Virus record (IMG/VR): IMGVR_UViG_3300012931_000667
Location: 1-64,000 of that record
Strand: one strand, 5' to 3'
DNA from: a virus
DNA: 64,000 nucleotides
Positions 34,182-42,861 of the stretch are shown here, piece by piece. The notes below the pieces were generated by a model. It searched no databases, was not told where the DNA came from, and saw only the letters and a list, made by a program, of their open reading frames with translations. The position numbers and the translations under genes are program-made. Numbering within the stretch: the stretch's first letter is position 1; every line of letters begins with the position of its first letter.

Positions 34182-34745
34182 CTATTCGTTTTCTCCCTTG
34201 AATGTATAATAGTTATCAATCGATATTTGATTAAAATTAGAATCATATAACTTTTGATTTTTAGATGCAAAAATTAATTGATTATTTACTTTACCCATAC
34301 TATTATCTTTTAATTCCTCTATATATTTTCCACATTTATAAAATTGTGCTCCATATATTCCCATATCCATAACTTCATTAATTAAATATCCAGTATAAAT
34401 ACATATATCAAACTTTTTATTACTAAAATTAATGTTTAATAAACTTTTTATAAAATTTCTATTATCAATAAATAAAGGATCACCACCTTCAAATACTATT
34501 TTATTTGTATGTTGTTTGTTACATTCCCTTTCTAAAGCAAACCAAAAATCATAATAATCATAATCTTGATCATTTAAATCAATAATTATATCTTTACTTT
34601 GTTCACAACTATAATTATAATTTTGAAATTCTTTATTATGACAATTTTTACAATTATGCTCACATCCTAATGTATAAACTACAACAGCATTGTCTTGTGA
34701 AGGATAATCTTGCCAAGAAACAGAAAAGGGATAAACTACTTTCAT
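34182..34745 (-). CDS. nrdG: anaerobic ribonucleotide reductase activating protein NrdG (radical SAM)
   Basis: Start chosen at ATG 34745 (MKVVYPFSVSWQDYPSQ), which overlaps the TGA of an upstream frame; a longer frame exists but begins inside that gene. The 187-residue product has the CxxxCxxC iron-sulphur motif (C28, C32, C35 in GCEHNCKNCHN) and FEGGDPL, typical of NrdG. It generates the glycyl radical on NrdD using SAM. The stop is 1 nt before the nrdD start, so the pair is co-translated. Confidence 0.93.
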   Translation of the reverse strand: MKVVYPFSVSWQDYPSQDNAVVVYTLGCEHNCKNCHNKEFQNYNYSCEQSKDIIIDLNDQDYDYYDFWFALERECNKQHTNKIVFEGGDPLFIDNRNFIKSLLNINFSNKKFDICIYTGYLINEVMDMGIYGAQFYKCGKYIEELKDNSMGKVNNQLIFASKNQKLYDSNFNQISIDNYYTFKGENE

Positions 34746-34968
34746 TCTATTATTGGTTTCCCATCTATATCTTGTAGTATTAATGCATTGATACAAAAAT
34801 TAGTATAAACATCATTACCTATATAAGCTAATGGAAATTTCTGATTTTCTTTAAATTCTATTTTTTGTAATAGTCCTGATTCATAATAATTTGGCTACTT
34901 GTTAATATTTTGTATGATACTTTTTTACCTATAAAAGATTCTAATTTCTTTAATTCTTCTTCAAACAT
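34742..34968 (-). pseudogene. small gene upstream of nrdG split by a frameshift
   Basis: An ATG at 34968 opens MFEEELKKLESFIGKKVSYK ... and stops after 36 codons (TAG 34858). In the -1 frame the same stretch continues as YYESGLLQKIEFKENQKFPL ... DIDGKPIIE and ends with a TGA that overlaps the nrdG ATG. That second half has no start codon of its own. The switch must occur around the ATTATTATG run near 34890. It is either a recent mutation or sequencing error, or a programmed -1 shift. Confidence 0.6.
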
Positions 34969-34988
34969 AATATTCCTTTTTATTATTT

Positions 34989-35017
34989 AGTGTATCAGAT
35001 AATAGTAGTAATGTCAA
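34989..35017 (-). promoter_or_regulatory. sigma70-like promoter for the nrd operon
   Basis: Minus-strand TTGACA (35017-35012) and TACACT (34994-34989), 17-nt spacer. It sits directly after the terminase stop and upstream of the split gene, nrdG and nrdD. Confidence 0.72.
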
Positions 35018-37093
35018 CTAACTGTTAACTATTAAATTAAATTTACTGCTTATTTCCTCTAATGCTGATTTATATCCACCTTTATCATTTTTAATAATTT
35101 CTTTTTCCTCATTATATACAAAATCCGCATTGTCTGTAGCAAAAGAATCTGCTAAAGCAATACTAGCTACTACAGCATCAGATAAGTCTTTACCAAAATA
35201 TCCACATTGAGAAGTTTCCCAATTTTCATTTAGTAAATCAATCCATTCCCCTTGAACATGGTCTACTTTAAATTTTCCTGATTTAGGTGTTTTACTATTA
35301 ACTAAAGATTTTAAATTATTTTTCATTACTAAGTTTTTACCCATTTTAACTCTTCCAGTTTGTAAGTAAGATACAAAAGACATGTAAGGTTCAGGTGAAC
35401 GATCTACAGAGAAGTCTATAACATCAATATCATGTCTAATTAATGATTGTTTAGCTGAAGAGGATTGATATTGATCAAAACTAACTTTTTTAATATTAAT
35501 ATTCCCATATTTTACTAAATCTAATATTAAAAATTTAAATGCATCTAGGTTTATATCCTCTTTAGTTCTATAAATAGCTAATGAAAAATCTACAATATAT
35601 ACTTTTTCATTTTTTAGATTACGTTCTATATGTGACATAGCAAAAGCCGCCATATCATGTTTTTCTGCTAAGTCTATTGATATAAATCTTTCAATTTTAG
35701 GATTACGATAGAAATCATAGTGATTCCCTTGACCTGAATAAATAAAGAATTTTTTCTTTACTATATCCCATAGTAATCCTTCAGGAGGTAATGATACAGG
35801 AGCATGTTCATACATATAAAAATTCTTTAATGATAGTGTAAACATGCTCTCTATTAAATCTATATTTGATATGAATTTAGCATCTGTTCCTGATGGTCTA
35901 CCACCATAATCTTTTATTACTTTTGATAATCCATCAATAGCTAATTGTTTTATATCAATAGGAAAATCTAATACTTCTTCATTTTTGTATAAATCAGAAT
36001 TTAATGATTCTTCTTTATCTATTATTCTAGGTGCTTTAGAAGAATTACCTAAATAAACTGAAAAAGTTTCTCCAGTTTTCTCCCAGATTGGAAACAAATT
36101 GGGTTGTAATCCCCATTTACTTCCCATTAACCTTAATACACTAGGATCTTTTATACTATCATAATAAATATATCTATCTACAGGATTATTTAAATCATTA
36201 GGAGAACTATCTATTATTGTTCTAGCTAAATAATGATTACTAAACCTAGAATAAACACGCCCTTTAGCATCAGTTAATAACCTCATAGCAGTTTCAGATT
36301 TCATTCCTTTTTCTTGCATAAAGGCTAACTCTACTAAAGCACAATTAATCATATTTAATCCTAACATATTAGAAGGTTCACTAATAACATGAAAGTGTAA
36401 ATCACCTACTCTAAATATAGCATTACCTTGTGTAGCAGTTGTATAATATATTGTATCTAAGTCTTCTTTTACTTTTCTTAATAATTGATCTTCTTTTGTA
36501 CATCTATAAAATTTAGTACTAGTACTCATAGTATTCATTAATGGTTTAATTGTTAAATCTATTGCCATATCTTGTGTTAATGATACTACTCCAGTAACAA
36601 TATAAGTAGCGGCAGAAAGTTTAAAAAATTGTTTATAATCTCGTAGATAGTAAACTATAGTAGATACATATAATAATATTAATGAACATAACAAACTTTT
36701 TCCTGTACCAATAGGATAATATAAAGCTAAATTTCTATATAAAGAGTTAGGATTAAAAAAATCTAAGAATGCTTTTTTAATATGTGGATATAAACTATCA
36801 GCAGTTGGACCTATCCAATAATCAGTTAGGAACTCTTCTGGTGACGGAGGTTTACGAGTATAATTAACTTTCCACATATTATTAATGTAATCAGCTTTTT
36901 TATCATCACATACTTTTTCATCTAATAATATTATTTTAAAAGCTTCATTTAAACTTTCAATTTCTGATTTTGAAAATATTTCAGACTTTAATATACCCTT
37001 TAAATAATCTTTCTCTTTAGAATCCTCAAAATTAGGATGATTTAATACATCCTTTTCCATATCAATTAAATTTTTAAATTCTCTAGTATCCAT
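35018..37093 (-). CDS. terL: terminase large subunit
   Basis: Start at ATG 37093, behind AAGGA, rather than the GTG one codon earlier. The 691-residue protein has the ATPase Walker A YYPIGTGKS (about 126-134) and an acidic segment INCALVELAF as possible Walker B. The C-terminal RNaseH-fold nuclease is marked by FISIDLAEKHDMAAFA, VSFDQYQ and GKDLSDAVVASIAL (three conserved Asp). This motor packages phage DNA into heads. No small terminase, portal or major capsid gene is recognisable beside it. The gene follows a small hairpin terminator. Confidence 0.93.
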   Translation of the reverse strand: MDTREFKNLIDMEKDVLNHPNFEDSKEKDYLKGILKSEIFSKSEIESLNEAFKIILLDEKVCDDKKADYINNMWKVNYTRKPPSPEEFLTDYWIGPTADSLYPHIKKAFLDFFNPNSLYRNLALYYPIGTGKSLLCSLILLYVSTIVYYLRDYKQFFKLSAATYIVTGVVSLTQDMAIDLTIKPLMNTMSTSTKFYRCTKEDQLLRKVKEDLDTIYYTTATQGNAIFRVGDLHFHVISEPSNMLGLNMINCALVELAFMQEKGMKSETAMRLLTDAKGRVYSRFSNHYLARTIIDSSPNDLNNPVDRYIYYDSIKDPSVLRLMGSKWGLQPNLFPIWEKTGETFSVYLGNSSKAPRIIDKEESLNSDLYKNEEVLDFPIDIKQLAIDGLSKVIKDYGGRPSGTDAKFISNIDLIESMFTLSLKNFYMYEHAPVSLPPEGLLWDIVKKKFFIYSGQGNHYDFYRNPKIERFISIDLAEKHDMAAFAMSHIERNLKNEKVYIVDFSLAIYRTKEDINLDAFKFLILDLVKYGNINIKKVSFDQYQSSSAKQSLIRHDIDVIDFSVDRSPEPYMSFVSYLQTGRVKMGKNLVMKNNLKSLVNSKTPKSGKFKVDHVQGEWIDLLNENWETSQCGYFGKDLSDAVVASIALADSFATDNADFVYNEEKEIIKNDKGGYKSALEEISSKFNLIVNS

Positions 37094-37117
37094 CACTATC
37101 CTTATAAATTAAAAATA

Positions 37118-37135
37118 CTACTACTTAAATAGTAG
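37118..37135 (-). terminator. possible terminator between the 197-aa gene and terL
   Basis: A 6-bp stem CTACTA/TAGTAG with a 6-nt loop, followed on the minus strand by TATTTTTAATTT. It is short and AT-rich, so termination may be partial. Confidence 0.4.
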
Positions 37136-37158
37136 AATTAATAATTATTTTATTACTA

Positions 37159-37752
37159 TTAAAAATGTCCTTGCATAACTACAAAATAATCATCCATTTT
37201 ATCAGCTTCAAATTCACCATTTATTTGATTATCACTTATTAGTCTTGCCCAATCAAAATAACCTTCACCATTAACTTTTTCTAATTGTTTCTTTAAATCA
37301 GGAAAAAAGTTATCTGCATATTCCTCTACCCATGTTTCAGGATAATTATTACCATAATTACCTATTAACCAATTATCTCTTTTAGCATCATACACTTCTA
37401 CATTATCAATATAGTCATTAATATTAGTTCCTGAACCAGCATTTTCAATAATAAACCCTGCTTTAATACCAAATTCATCATCAGCAAAAACTTTATCAAT
37501 AATTTTTTTATCTAATAGTCCTTTTTTATCAGTAAGAATATCTTTCCAATTAATATTACCAGGGGATTCTATACCCTCTACCCATATATCATCAATCCAT
37601 ATTTCTCCTACATCAATTTGTTGTTTACGAATATCTTCCCATGCAGAATCAAAAATAGCATCTAAATCATTAGAATTCTTTTCATCTACATATTGAGTAG
37701 ATGAACCTATAGAAGATACATACATTACTACTATTTTCTTTTTACTTGACAT
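37159..37752 (-). CDS. hypothetical phage protein, 197 aa
   Basis: An acidic, aromatic-rich protein (DVGEIWIDDIWVEGIESPGN, GYFDWARLISDNQINGEFEA). The end YFVVMQGHF and the region NINDYIDNVEVYDAKRD hint at an antirestriction (ArdA-like) type of acidic protein by composition only; I cannot assign it. Confidence 0.62.
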   Translation of the reverse strand: MSSKKKIVVMYVSSIGSSTQYVDEKNSNDLDAIFDSAWEDIRKQQIDVGEIWIDDIWVEGIESPGNINWKDILTDKKGLLDKKIIDKVFADDEFGIKAGFIIENAGSGTNINDYIDNVEVYDAKRDNWLIGNYGNNYPETWVEEYADNFFPDLKKQLEKVNGEGYFDWARLISDNQINGEFEADKMDDYFVVMQGHF

Positions 37753-37768
37753 TAATATAAACTCCTAC

Positions 37769-38092
37769 TTACTTAGCAAAATTAGGACTACGATTAGTAA
37801 TAAACCTCTTTAATTCATCAATTGTAGGTATTTTCCAATCTTTATTATATTGAGATTTAATGTAATCTTCAGCATCTTTTTTTACTTCTAATGGATTAGT
37901 TACCCCATCAAAAAATCCATTATTTTCAGCTTGAACCATTAATGGATTAATCATTTTAGATACCTCTTCTACAGACATGCATTGTCCAGTTTCTTTATTA
38001 ATAAGATGCTTAGGATCATCTTGTTCTAATAGATAATTAATACCTTTTTTAATCTTATAATTTTCAATATAGTACTCTTTTGTTGTTTCCAT
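37769..38092 (-). CDS. hypothetical phage protein, 107 aa
   Basis: A charged helical protein with LINKETGQCMSVEEVSKMIN and a Lys-rich C-terminal half. Unrecognised. Confidence 0.62.
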   Translation of the reverse strand: METTKEYYIENYKIKKGINYLLEQDDPKHLINKETGQCMSVEEVSKMINPLMVQAENNGFFDGVTNPLEVKKDAEDYIKSQYNKDWKIPTIDELKRFITNRSPNFAK

Positions 38093-38135
38093 AAAATATC
38101 CTACTTAAATAGTTAAAAAAATATAAAAAGAAAGA

Positions 38136-38945
38136 TTATTTATAGTTTCTAATAATAATTTCAGATTCCTTTTGATTACTTTTTATAGAAGAATTTCTCA
38201 TACCATAGGTAACTTCTATTTTATTAATATAAAAATTAGAGTATAAATCTCTAATATAATTAGAATCATCATAAGATAAACACCATTTATGATTACAATT
38301 TTTTAAATTTTCATATAAGGTAATATGATTAAAATTATTTTGTAATATCCCTTTTTTTCCATATAATTTCTTTACTGAATAATATGGTGGATCAATATAA
38401 ATAAAAGTATTATTATTAGTATTATAAAGAAATTTACTATAATCATCATTATTAATTTCTACATTTTTTAATAAAGAAGATGCAAATTTTAATCTTTCAA
38501 TACTAGAAATTGTAAATCTTTTTTCATATGATTCTTGAGAATACCCTCCTGCTTCTAATATGCCAGAAAAAGTAATTCTATTTAATATAAAAAACAATGT
38601 TGCAATTTCTAAATCATTAGTTGAAATAGAAATTTTATTAATAATATAATTATATAAGTCTTTACCATTAGTATACTTATTTTTTAATTCATAGACATTA
38701 TTATATAATTGATCATAATTTTCCTTTAATTGTTTCCAAAATATAAATAAATATGAATATAAATCATTTACAATAATTTTTGATGGTTTATACTGTTGTA
38801 GAACATATAATAAAGAAGAAGCTCCCCCTAGAAAAGGTTCTATATATTCATCAAAATTATCTGGAAAATAAGGTACTATATACTTTAATAATTTTGATTT
38901 TCCACCTGGATATCTAAGAGGACTTTTTATATATTTTGTCAACAT
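38136..38945 (-). CDS. D12-class (Dam/DpnM-like) N6-adenine DNA methyltransferase
   Basis: The 269-residue protein has all alpha-class Dam motifs: PLRYPGGKSKLLKYI (SAM binding), EPFLGGASSLLYVL (motif I), ILNRITFSG, and DPPYYS (motif IV catalytic). Dam-type enzymes methylate adenine in GATC-like sites. Its first 32 nt overlap the end of a nuclease-like gene, so the two are translationally coupled. This arrangement is like a restriction-modification pair. The recognition site cannot be read from sequence. Confidence 0.93.
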   Translation of the reverse strand: MLTKYIKSPLRYPGGKSKLLKYIVPYFPDNFDEYIEPFLGGASSLLYVLQQYKPSKIIVNDLYSYLFIFWKQLKENYDQLYNNVYELKNKYTNGKDLYNYIINKISISTNDLEIATLFFILNRITFSGILEAGGYSQESYEKRFTISSIERLKFASSLLKNVEINNDDYSKFLYNTNNNTFIYIDPPYYSVKKLYGKKGILQNNFNHITLYENLKNCNHKWCLSYDDSNYIRDLYSNFYINKIEVTYGMRNSSIKSNQKESEIIIRNYK

Positions 38946-39480
38946 ACACTACCTTTTTCTTTCCTTTTAAGTAATCTAATTTTGGTTCTTCAAATATAAT
39001 ATTCTTTATTTGACAGGGGGGATATATTCTAGCAGTTTTTTCATCACTTTTAATAGTACAAAAAAATACCCAAGAATCTAGTTTTTCTAAAATTGGGTCA
39101 TGTCGTGGATAATTTTGAAAAACCCAAGATATACCATATTTTTCTCCTTGTCCAGCAGATTGAGATTTTACAGCATAACCAATAGTATCTATATATAAGT
39201 CAGAATCAAAACTTTTGCCATACTGATTATATATAGTAAAATCAGGTTCTTCTATAGTAGTAAACTTTCTTTTAAGAATATTATATACTGCTACTTCTCC
39301 TAACTTTGATATATAATGATCAAATTTAATTTTATTTATATTATTTTGATTTGTATCAGAATAATTAGTTGTTTTTACAACTTCTTTAGCAAAATCATAA
39401 CATTTAATTCTATCTTCTTCAGAAAGAGAATAAAGAATAGGTAATTTCCAAGAAAGTAACATATTATTAATATCTTCCAT
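38914..39480 (-). CDS. putative restriction-endonuclease-like protein coupled to the Dam-like methyltransferase
   Basis: The 188-residue product contains KLGEVAVYNILKRKF (Glu on a helix), EPDFTIYNQYGKSFDSDLYI (Asp on a beta strand) and YAVKSQSAGQG, spacing that resembles an E...D...(V)xK PD-(D/E)XK core. It reads into the methyltransferase gene (32-nt overlap). The nuclease call rests on this motif and on gene order. It may instead be an accessory protein of the methyltransferase. Confidence 0.55.
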   Translation of the reverse strand: MEDINNMLLSWKLPILYSLSEEDRIKCYDFAKEVVKTTNYSDTNQNNINKIKFDHYISKLGEVAVYNILKRKFTTIEEPDFTIYNQYGKSFDSDLYIDTIGYAVKSQSAGQGEKYGISWVFQNYPRHDPILEKLDSWVFFCTIKSDEKTARIYPPCQIKNIIFEEPKLDYLKGKKKVVYVDKIYKKSS

Positions 39481-39510
39481 ACTTTATTAATTCCTTACTA
39501 TTTTATAAAT

Positions 39511-39539
39511 AAAGAGCACTTTTTATATAAGTGCTCTTT
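39511..39539 (-). terminator. strong bidirectional-type hairpin terminator
   Basis: A perfect 11-bp stem AAAGAGCACTT/AAGTGCTCTTT with a 7-nt loop, flanked by T-rich sequence on both strands. It lies 33 nt after the stop of the putative ssDNA-binding protein gene. Confidence 0.85.
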
Positions 39540-39572
39540 ATTATTTTTTAAATGTATTTTTACTTAATTCTA

Positions 39573-40928
39573 TTAGTATTCAGCACCACAATAAATACAT
39601 ACCTTAGCAGCATTAGGAATTTCCTCTCCGCACTTATCATCTCCGCAAGTAGCCATATCATCAGTATTCCATATAATTTCTTGATTCTCTACATCAATTT
39701 TTTTGATTAGTGCTAACTCTTCTGGTTTATTCTTAATTAATTCTAATCCGGGCCATAGTGTAATCATTGTATCAGTAATATCAGTAGCTTTTAATGATTC
39801 TACTTCTTTCTTAGGAACTTTCTTAACAGGCTTCTCTTCCTTTACTTCTTTTTCAGGTTCAGTAGGAAGATCATCACCTTCAGGACTATCACTCATTTCC
39901 TCTTTGTTTTGTTTAGTTGTAGGTGAACTAGAACCCATGAAATTACTAGTCTCTTTATCCTTTTTTTCTTGTTCCCATAACTCTTTTTCTACTGCTTTTA
40001 ATTCTACTAATTGTTCATATACATTAGAACCATAAGCTTTATCAACATCTTTAATATATGTTCCTAGTTTCTTTAATATAATACCAGCAGGAGTAGGTTT
40101 AGAAACAAAAGGAACATTTTCTAATGAATATCGTTCATAAGCTTTTTCTTCATCAGTTATTTCACCTTCTACAATAACAGAATAGTAATCTTTCTTATCT
40201 TTTTCTGACCATCGAGTAATAGCTGTTTTTTCTTCTTTCCAGTAAATTGAAGAATTTGTTTGATCATCTGGACGAGTTTTTTCATCATAACGACGAATTA
40301 CTAAATCTACATATTCAAAATGATCACCAATCTCTGTACACTTCTTATCAAAGATAGATGAATAAAGAGAACTATGAATTCCATTCTCATAATATACTTT
40401 ACCATCTTTTTCAGTAGTACACCATGATAGTAATTTAGAATGTTTGTTTTCTTTGCACCAATCATCCATACGATCAATACAATTAATTAATACTACTGAT
40501 TTAGGATCAAAACCATTTTTAATGGCTGTTTGTTGGTTATTAGTAAGCCATCGAATTAGTAATGGATCACCATCATGATCATATTCAGGACCACCTTTTT
40601 TATTATTAAGTTCTTTATTCCACTTATATTTAGCAACAGTTTTCTTTAGATTCCACATAGGCCAATCATTATCTTCTGTATTCCAGATTAATGTAAACCA
40701 AGTATTATCATCAGCTTTAATTAATGATCGTTTAATTTGTAATGGATCAGTAGGATTCTTTCTAGTTTCTACTGATTCTCCTAATAGTCTTACAACTACA
40801 CATTTATTTTGTCCAATATCAACAAATTCATATTTAGGCATTTCAAAAGAACCAAAACCACCTTTTTCATCTAATGCCTTTTTTCTTGCATCTTGAGCCG
40901 CCTTAAACCTTTCTTCTCTTGTACTCAT
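39573..40928 (-). CDS. putative ssDNA-binding protein (gp32-like) with C-terminal zinc ribbon
   Basis: Start at ATG 40928 (MSTREERFKAAQDARKKALD), behind AAAGGAG; an in-frame upstream ATG at 40955 would add nine residues. The 451-residue protein has a basic N-terminal helix, a large central domain rich in aromatic residues (TWFTLIWNTEDNDWPMWNLK), an acidic linker (DSPEGDDLPTEPEKEVKEEK) and C-terminal CGDDKC ... CIYCGAEY. Large phages often encode such a single-strand binding protein next to replication genes, and the exonuclease and clamp lie nearby. The family assignment is from layout and composition, not a clear motif. The leader carries two small hairpins. Confidence 0.5.
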   Translation of the reverse strand: MSTREERFKAAQDARKKALDEKGGFGSFEMPKYEFVDIGQNKCVVVRLLGESVETRKNPTDPLQIKRSLIKADDNTWFTLIWNTEDNDWPMWNLKKTVAKYKWNKELNNKKGGPEYDHDGDPLLIRWLTNNQQTAIKNGFDPKSVVLINCIDRMDDWCKENKHSKLLSWCTTEKDGKVYYENGIHSSLYSSIFDKKCTEIGDHFEYVDLVIRRYDEKTRPDDQTNSSIYWKEEKTAITRWSEKDKKDYYSVIVEGEITDEEKAYERYSLENVPFVSKPTPAGIILKKLGTYIKDVDKAYGSNVYEQLVELKAVEKELWEQEKKDKETSNFMGSSSPTTKQNKEEMSDSPEGDDLPTEPEKEVKEEKPVKKVPKKEVESLKATDITDTMITLWPGLELIKNKPEELALIKKIDVENQEIIWNTDDMATCGDDKCGEEIPNAAKVCIYCGAEY

Positions 40929-40944
40929 ACTTTCTCCTTTTTTT

Positions 40945-40980
40945 GTGCTATGCACTACTTTATTTTTTGCTCTATGAGCA
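40945..40980 (-). promoter_or_regulatory. twin small hairpins in the leader of the putative ssDNA-binding protein gene
   Basis: Two hairpins, each with loop ATA on the minus strand, TGCTC/GAGCA (40980-40968) and GTGC/GCAC (40955-40945), precede the ribosome binding site. T4 gene 32 is controlled by its own protein through a leader structure, so a similar role is possible, but this is only inference. Confidence 0.4.
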
Positions 40981-40991
40981 TTAATACATAG

Positions 40992-41288
40992 TTAAAATAT
41001 AAAATTAATTACATTCTTATAATCATTAGATTGATAAATAATTTGACCTTCATTATTGTAAACCAAAAAGTAATACCCTTTAGACATATCATATTGATAG
41101 TAATCAGATAAACAAGCATTTTCTTCTAAAGAAACATCAATAATATAAACCATTATACTATGTTTCTTACAATCAGTTAAAAACTCATTAAAACTTTTAC
41201 TAATTTCTTGTCCAACACTCCAAATAACTAATGTATAATCATTTTTAAATGTTGTAGGATCAAAAGTTTCTGATGTTAAATACTTCAT
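40992..41288 (-). CDS. thioredoxin-fold-like small protein without CxxC, 98 aa
   Basis: The order FDPTTFKNDYTLVIWSVGQ..., VYIIDVSLEEN and GYYFLVYNNEGQIIYQSNDY follows the beta-alpha-beta pattern of thioredoxins, with the CxxC position reading SVGQ. If correct it is a redox-inactive relative. The call is by pattern only. Confidence 0.35.
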   Translation of the reverse strand: MKYLTSETFDPTTFKNDYTLVIWSVGQEISKSFNEFLTDCKKHSIMVYIIDVSLEENACLSDYYQYDMSKGYYFLVYNNEGQIIYQSNDYKNVINFIF

Positions 41289-41557
41289 GGTAATTCTTCT
41301 TTATCCCCTTCTTTATTAATATCTTCAATTTCATTCTGACCTTTAAGCATATCACCAAGAATAATAGATAAATAGTCTATAACAGAATAACTTAGTTCTT
41401 TAACAGGAATTTCATTATGAAAAGATTTATAATCCTTTCTAAAAAATCCCATTTTTAATATAGACTCTCCATCATCACTTGATTTTAATTCCAATATAAT
41501 TCTCTGCATACTAGGATGTTCTAGAATTACAGAAAATTGTTGTAATCCTTCATTCAA
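41285..41557 (-). CDS. hypothetical phage protein, 90 aa
   Basis: A small acidic protein ending NEIEDINKEGDKEELP. It overlaps the next gene by 4 nt and lies in the replication block. Unrecognised. Confidence 0.62.
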   Translation of the reverse strand: MNEGLQQFSVILEHPSMQRIILELKSSDDGESILKMGFFRKDYKSFHNEIPVKELSYSVIDYLSIILGDMLKGQNEIEDINKEGDKEELP

Positions 41558-41573
41558 GATAAGTACCTTCCTT

Positions 41574-42851
41574 CTAAATAAAATTTCTACTTATAATTTC
41601 AACAGTAGGCTTTAATTCATTATGTACATTATAGGTTTCTAATTCTTCACTAATTTGATATCCATCAACACCATTAGTATTTTGTAAATCAATTTTAATA
41701 GCATTTACTGATAAATCGTTATCTACTAAGTATAAATTTTGACTAGCACGAGAATTATACATTAAATCATTTGAGTATGCATTACCTCCACATAAAGATG
41801 ATGATCGATAACTAAAATCAGTTAAACAAGCAGAATGATAATGCCCATAAAAAACACCATGGATAGAAATTCCTTCATATAAATACTTAGTTATTATTTG
41901 TGCTATAGACTTATCAATGGTTAATTGAGATTTAAAGTTATGTCCATGTAGTAGTAATGCATTGTAACCATTTTCCATTTTTACTATAGATTGCAAATTA
42001 TTCTTAGGTTTAATAAACTTAAAATTTGGGTATTTACCACTAAGCATTAAGTTTATATTATTACAAATTAAGTAATCCCAATTTTCAGAACTTAATATAT
42101 CTGTTGACTCCATCTCTTCATTAATTCTAGACTCATTACCAACACAAAAAGTAAAATATACTTTATATTTTTGTAATAATTCTAGTATTACTTGTTCTAA
42201 TAGTACTGTTGCTAATAAGGAAGCCCTAACTAAAGAAGAATTTTGTGCTAATTTTTCTGATAACCTTCTTTGAGAATTTACAAGATCGCCACTACACAAA
42301 ATGTATACAGTAGAACAGTTATAAAAGTCAAGAAGTTTTATAGACTCTGTAACATATTTTTTTAATCTTTTTGAAGCAATATTAAAATCATAACCATTAC
42401 CAAAACTTTCTTCAGGATATATTAATTCATTTAAATGTAAATCTGATAAATGTATGATACCAATTTTACCACCACTATTTATATTTGTGATATCTCTAAT
42501 TTTTATTTTAGGTAATTCAATTTTTTTAAGTAAGGATACATACTCACTATAAGTACTTTCTAGTATATTATATAATCTATAACTTTCTCTATTTTCTTTT
42601 CGTACTACATTATTTATATCTTGTAACTTTGTTTTTTGTGCATCAAGTTTTACAAAGGATTCTTCTGAAAAATCTAATTGTTCATTATTTCTTATTAATT
42701 CTTCATATGCTCTTCTTACTATTCTTTTATAAGATTCTAATGAATAATTACTATTAGTTTCATTAACACAAATTTCATATAAATCATAAATTACTTTTTT
42801 ATCAAAATTGTTTTCTCTAAGTTTTTGTTTTATCCAACTATAACAATTCAT
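41574..42851 (-). CDS. calcineurin-like metallophosphoesterase (phage replication-block type)
   Basis: The 425-residue protein has an N-terminal helical region (about 1-130, possibly coiled coil) and then metallophosphoesterase motifs in order: GIIHLSDLHLNE, LCSGDLVN, FCVGNESR, LLLHGHNF and YGHYHSAC. The usual GNH(D/E) triad reads GNES, so the catalytic His appears replaced by Glu while metal ligands remain. It lies between the putative ssDNA-binding protein and 5'-3' exonuclease genes. This suggests a DNA-processing role (SbcD/Mre11-like or phosphodiesterase), not proven. Confidence 0.82.
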   Translation of the reverse strand: MNCYSWIKQKLRENNFDKKVIYDLYEICVNETNSNYSLESYKRIVRRAYEELIRNNEQLDFSEESFVKLDAQKTKLQDINNVVRKENRESYRLYNILESTYSEYVSLLKKIELPKIKIRDITNINSGGKIGIIHLSDLHLNELIYPEESFGNGYDFNIASKRLKKYVTESIKLLDFYNCSTVYILCSGDLVNSQRRLSEKLAQNSSLVRASLLATVLLEQVILELLQKYKVYFTFCVGNESRINEEMESTDILSSENWDYLICNNINLMLSGKYPNFKFIKPKNNLQSIVKMENGYNALLLHGHNFKSQLTIDKSIAQIITKYLYEGISIHGVFYGHYHSACLTDFSYRSSSLCGGNAYSNDLMYNSRASQNLYLVDNDLSVNAIKIDLQNTNGVDGYQISEELETYNVHNELKPTVEIISRNFI

Positions 42852-42861
42852 AAATAAATAG

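Noticed and set aside
34181-34270. Thirty-residue N-terminal extension of NrdD
   Set aside because: These codons lie inside nrdG in another frame; the ATG at 34180 has an AAGGGAG and a normal NrdD start.
39703-40035. Rightward 110-codon frame inside the putative ssDNA-binding protein gene
   Set aside because: It is antisense to the acidic, low-complexity linker of a well-supported gene; its Ser/Phe-rich product is an artefact of GAA/GAG-rich coding.
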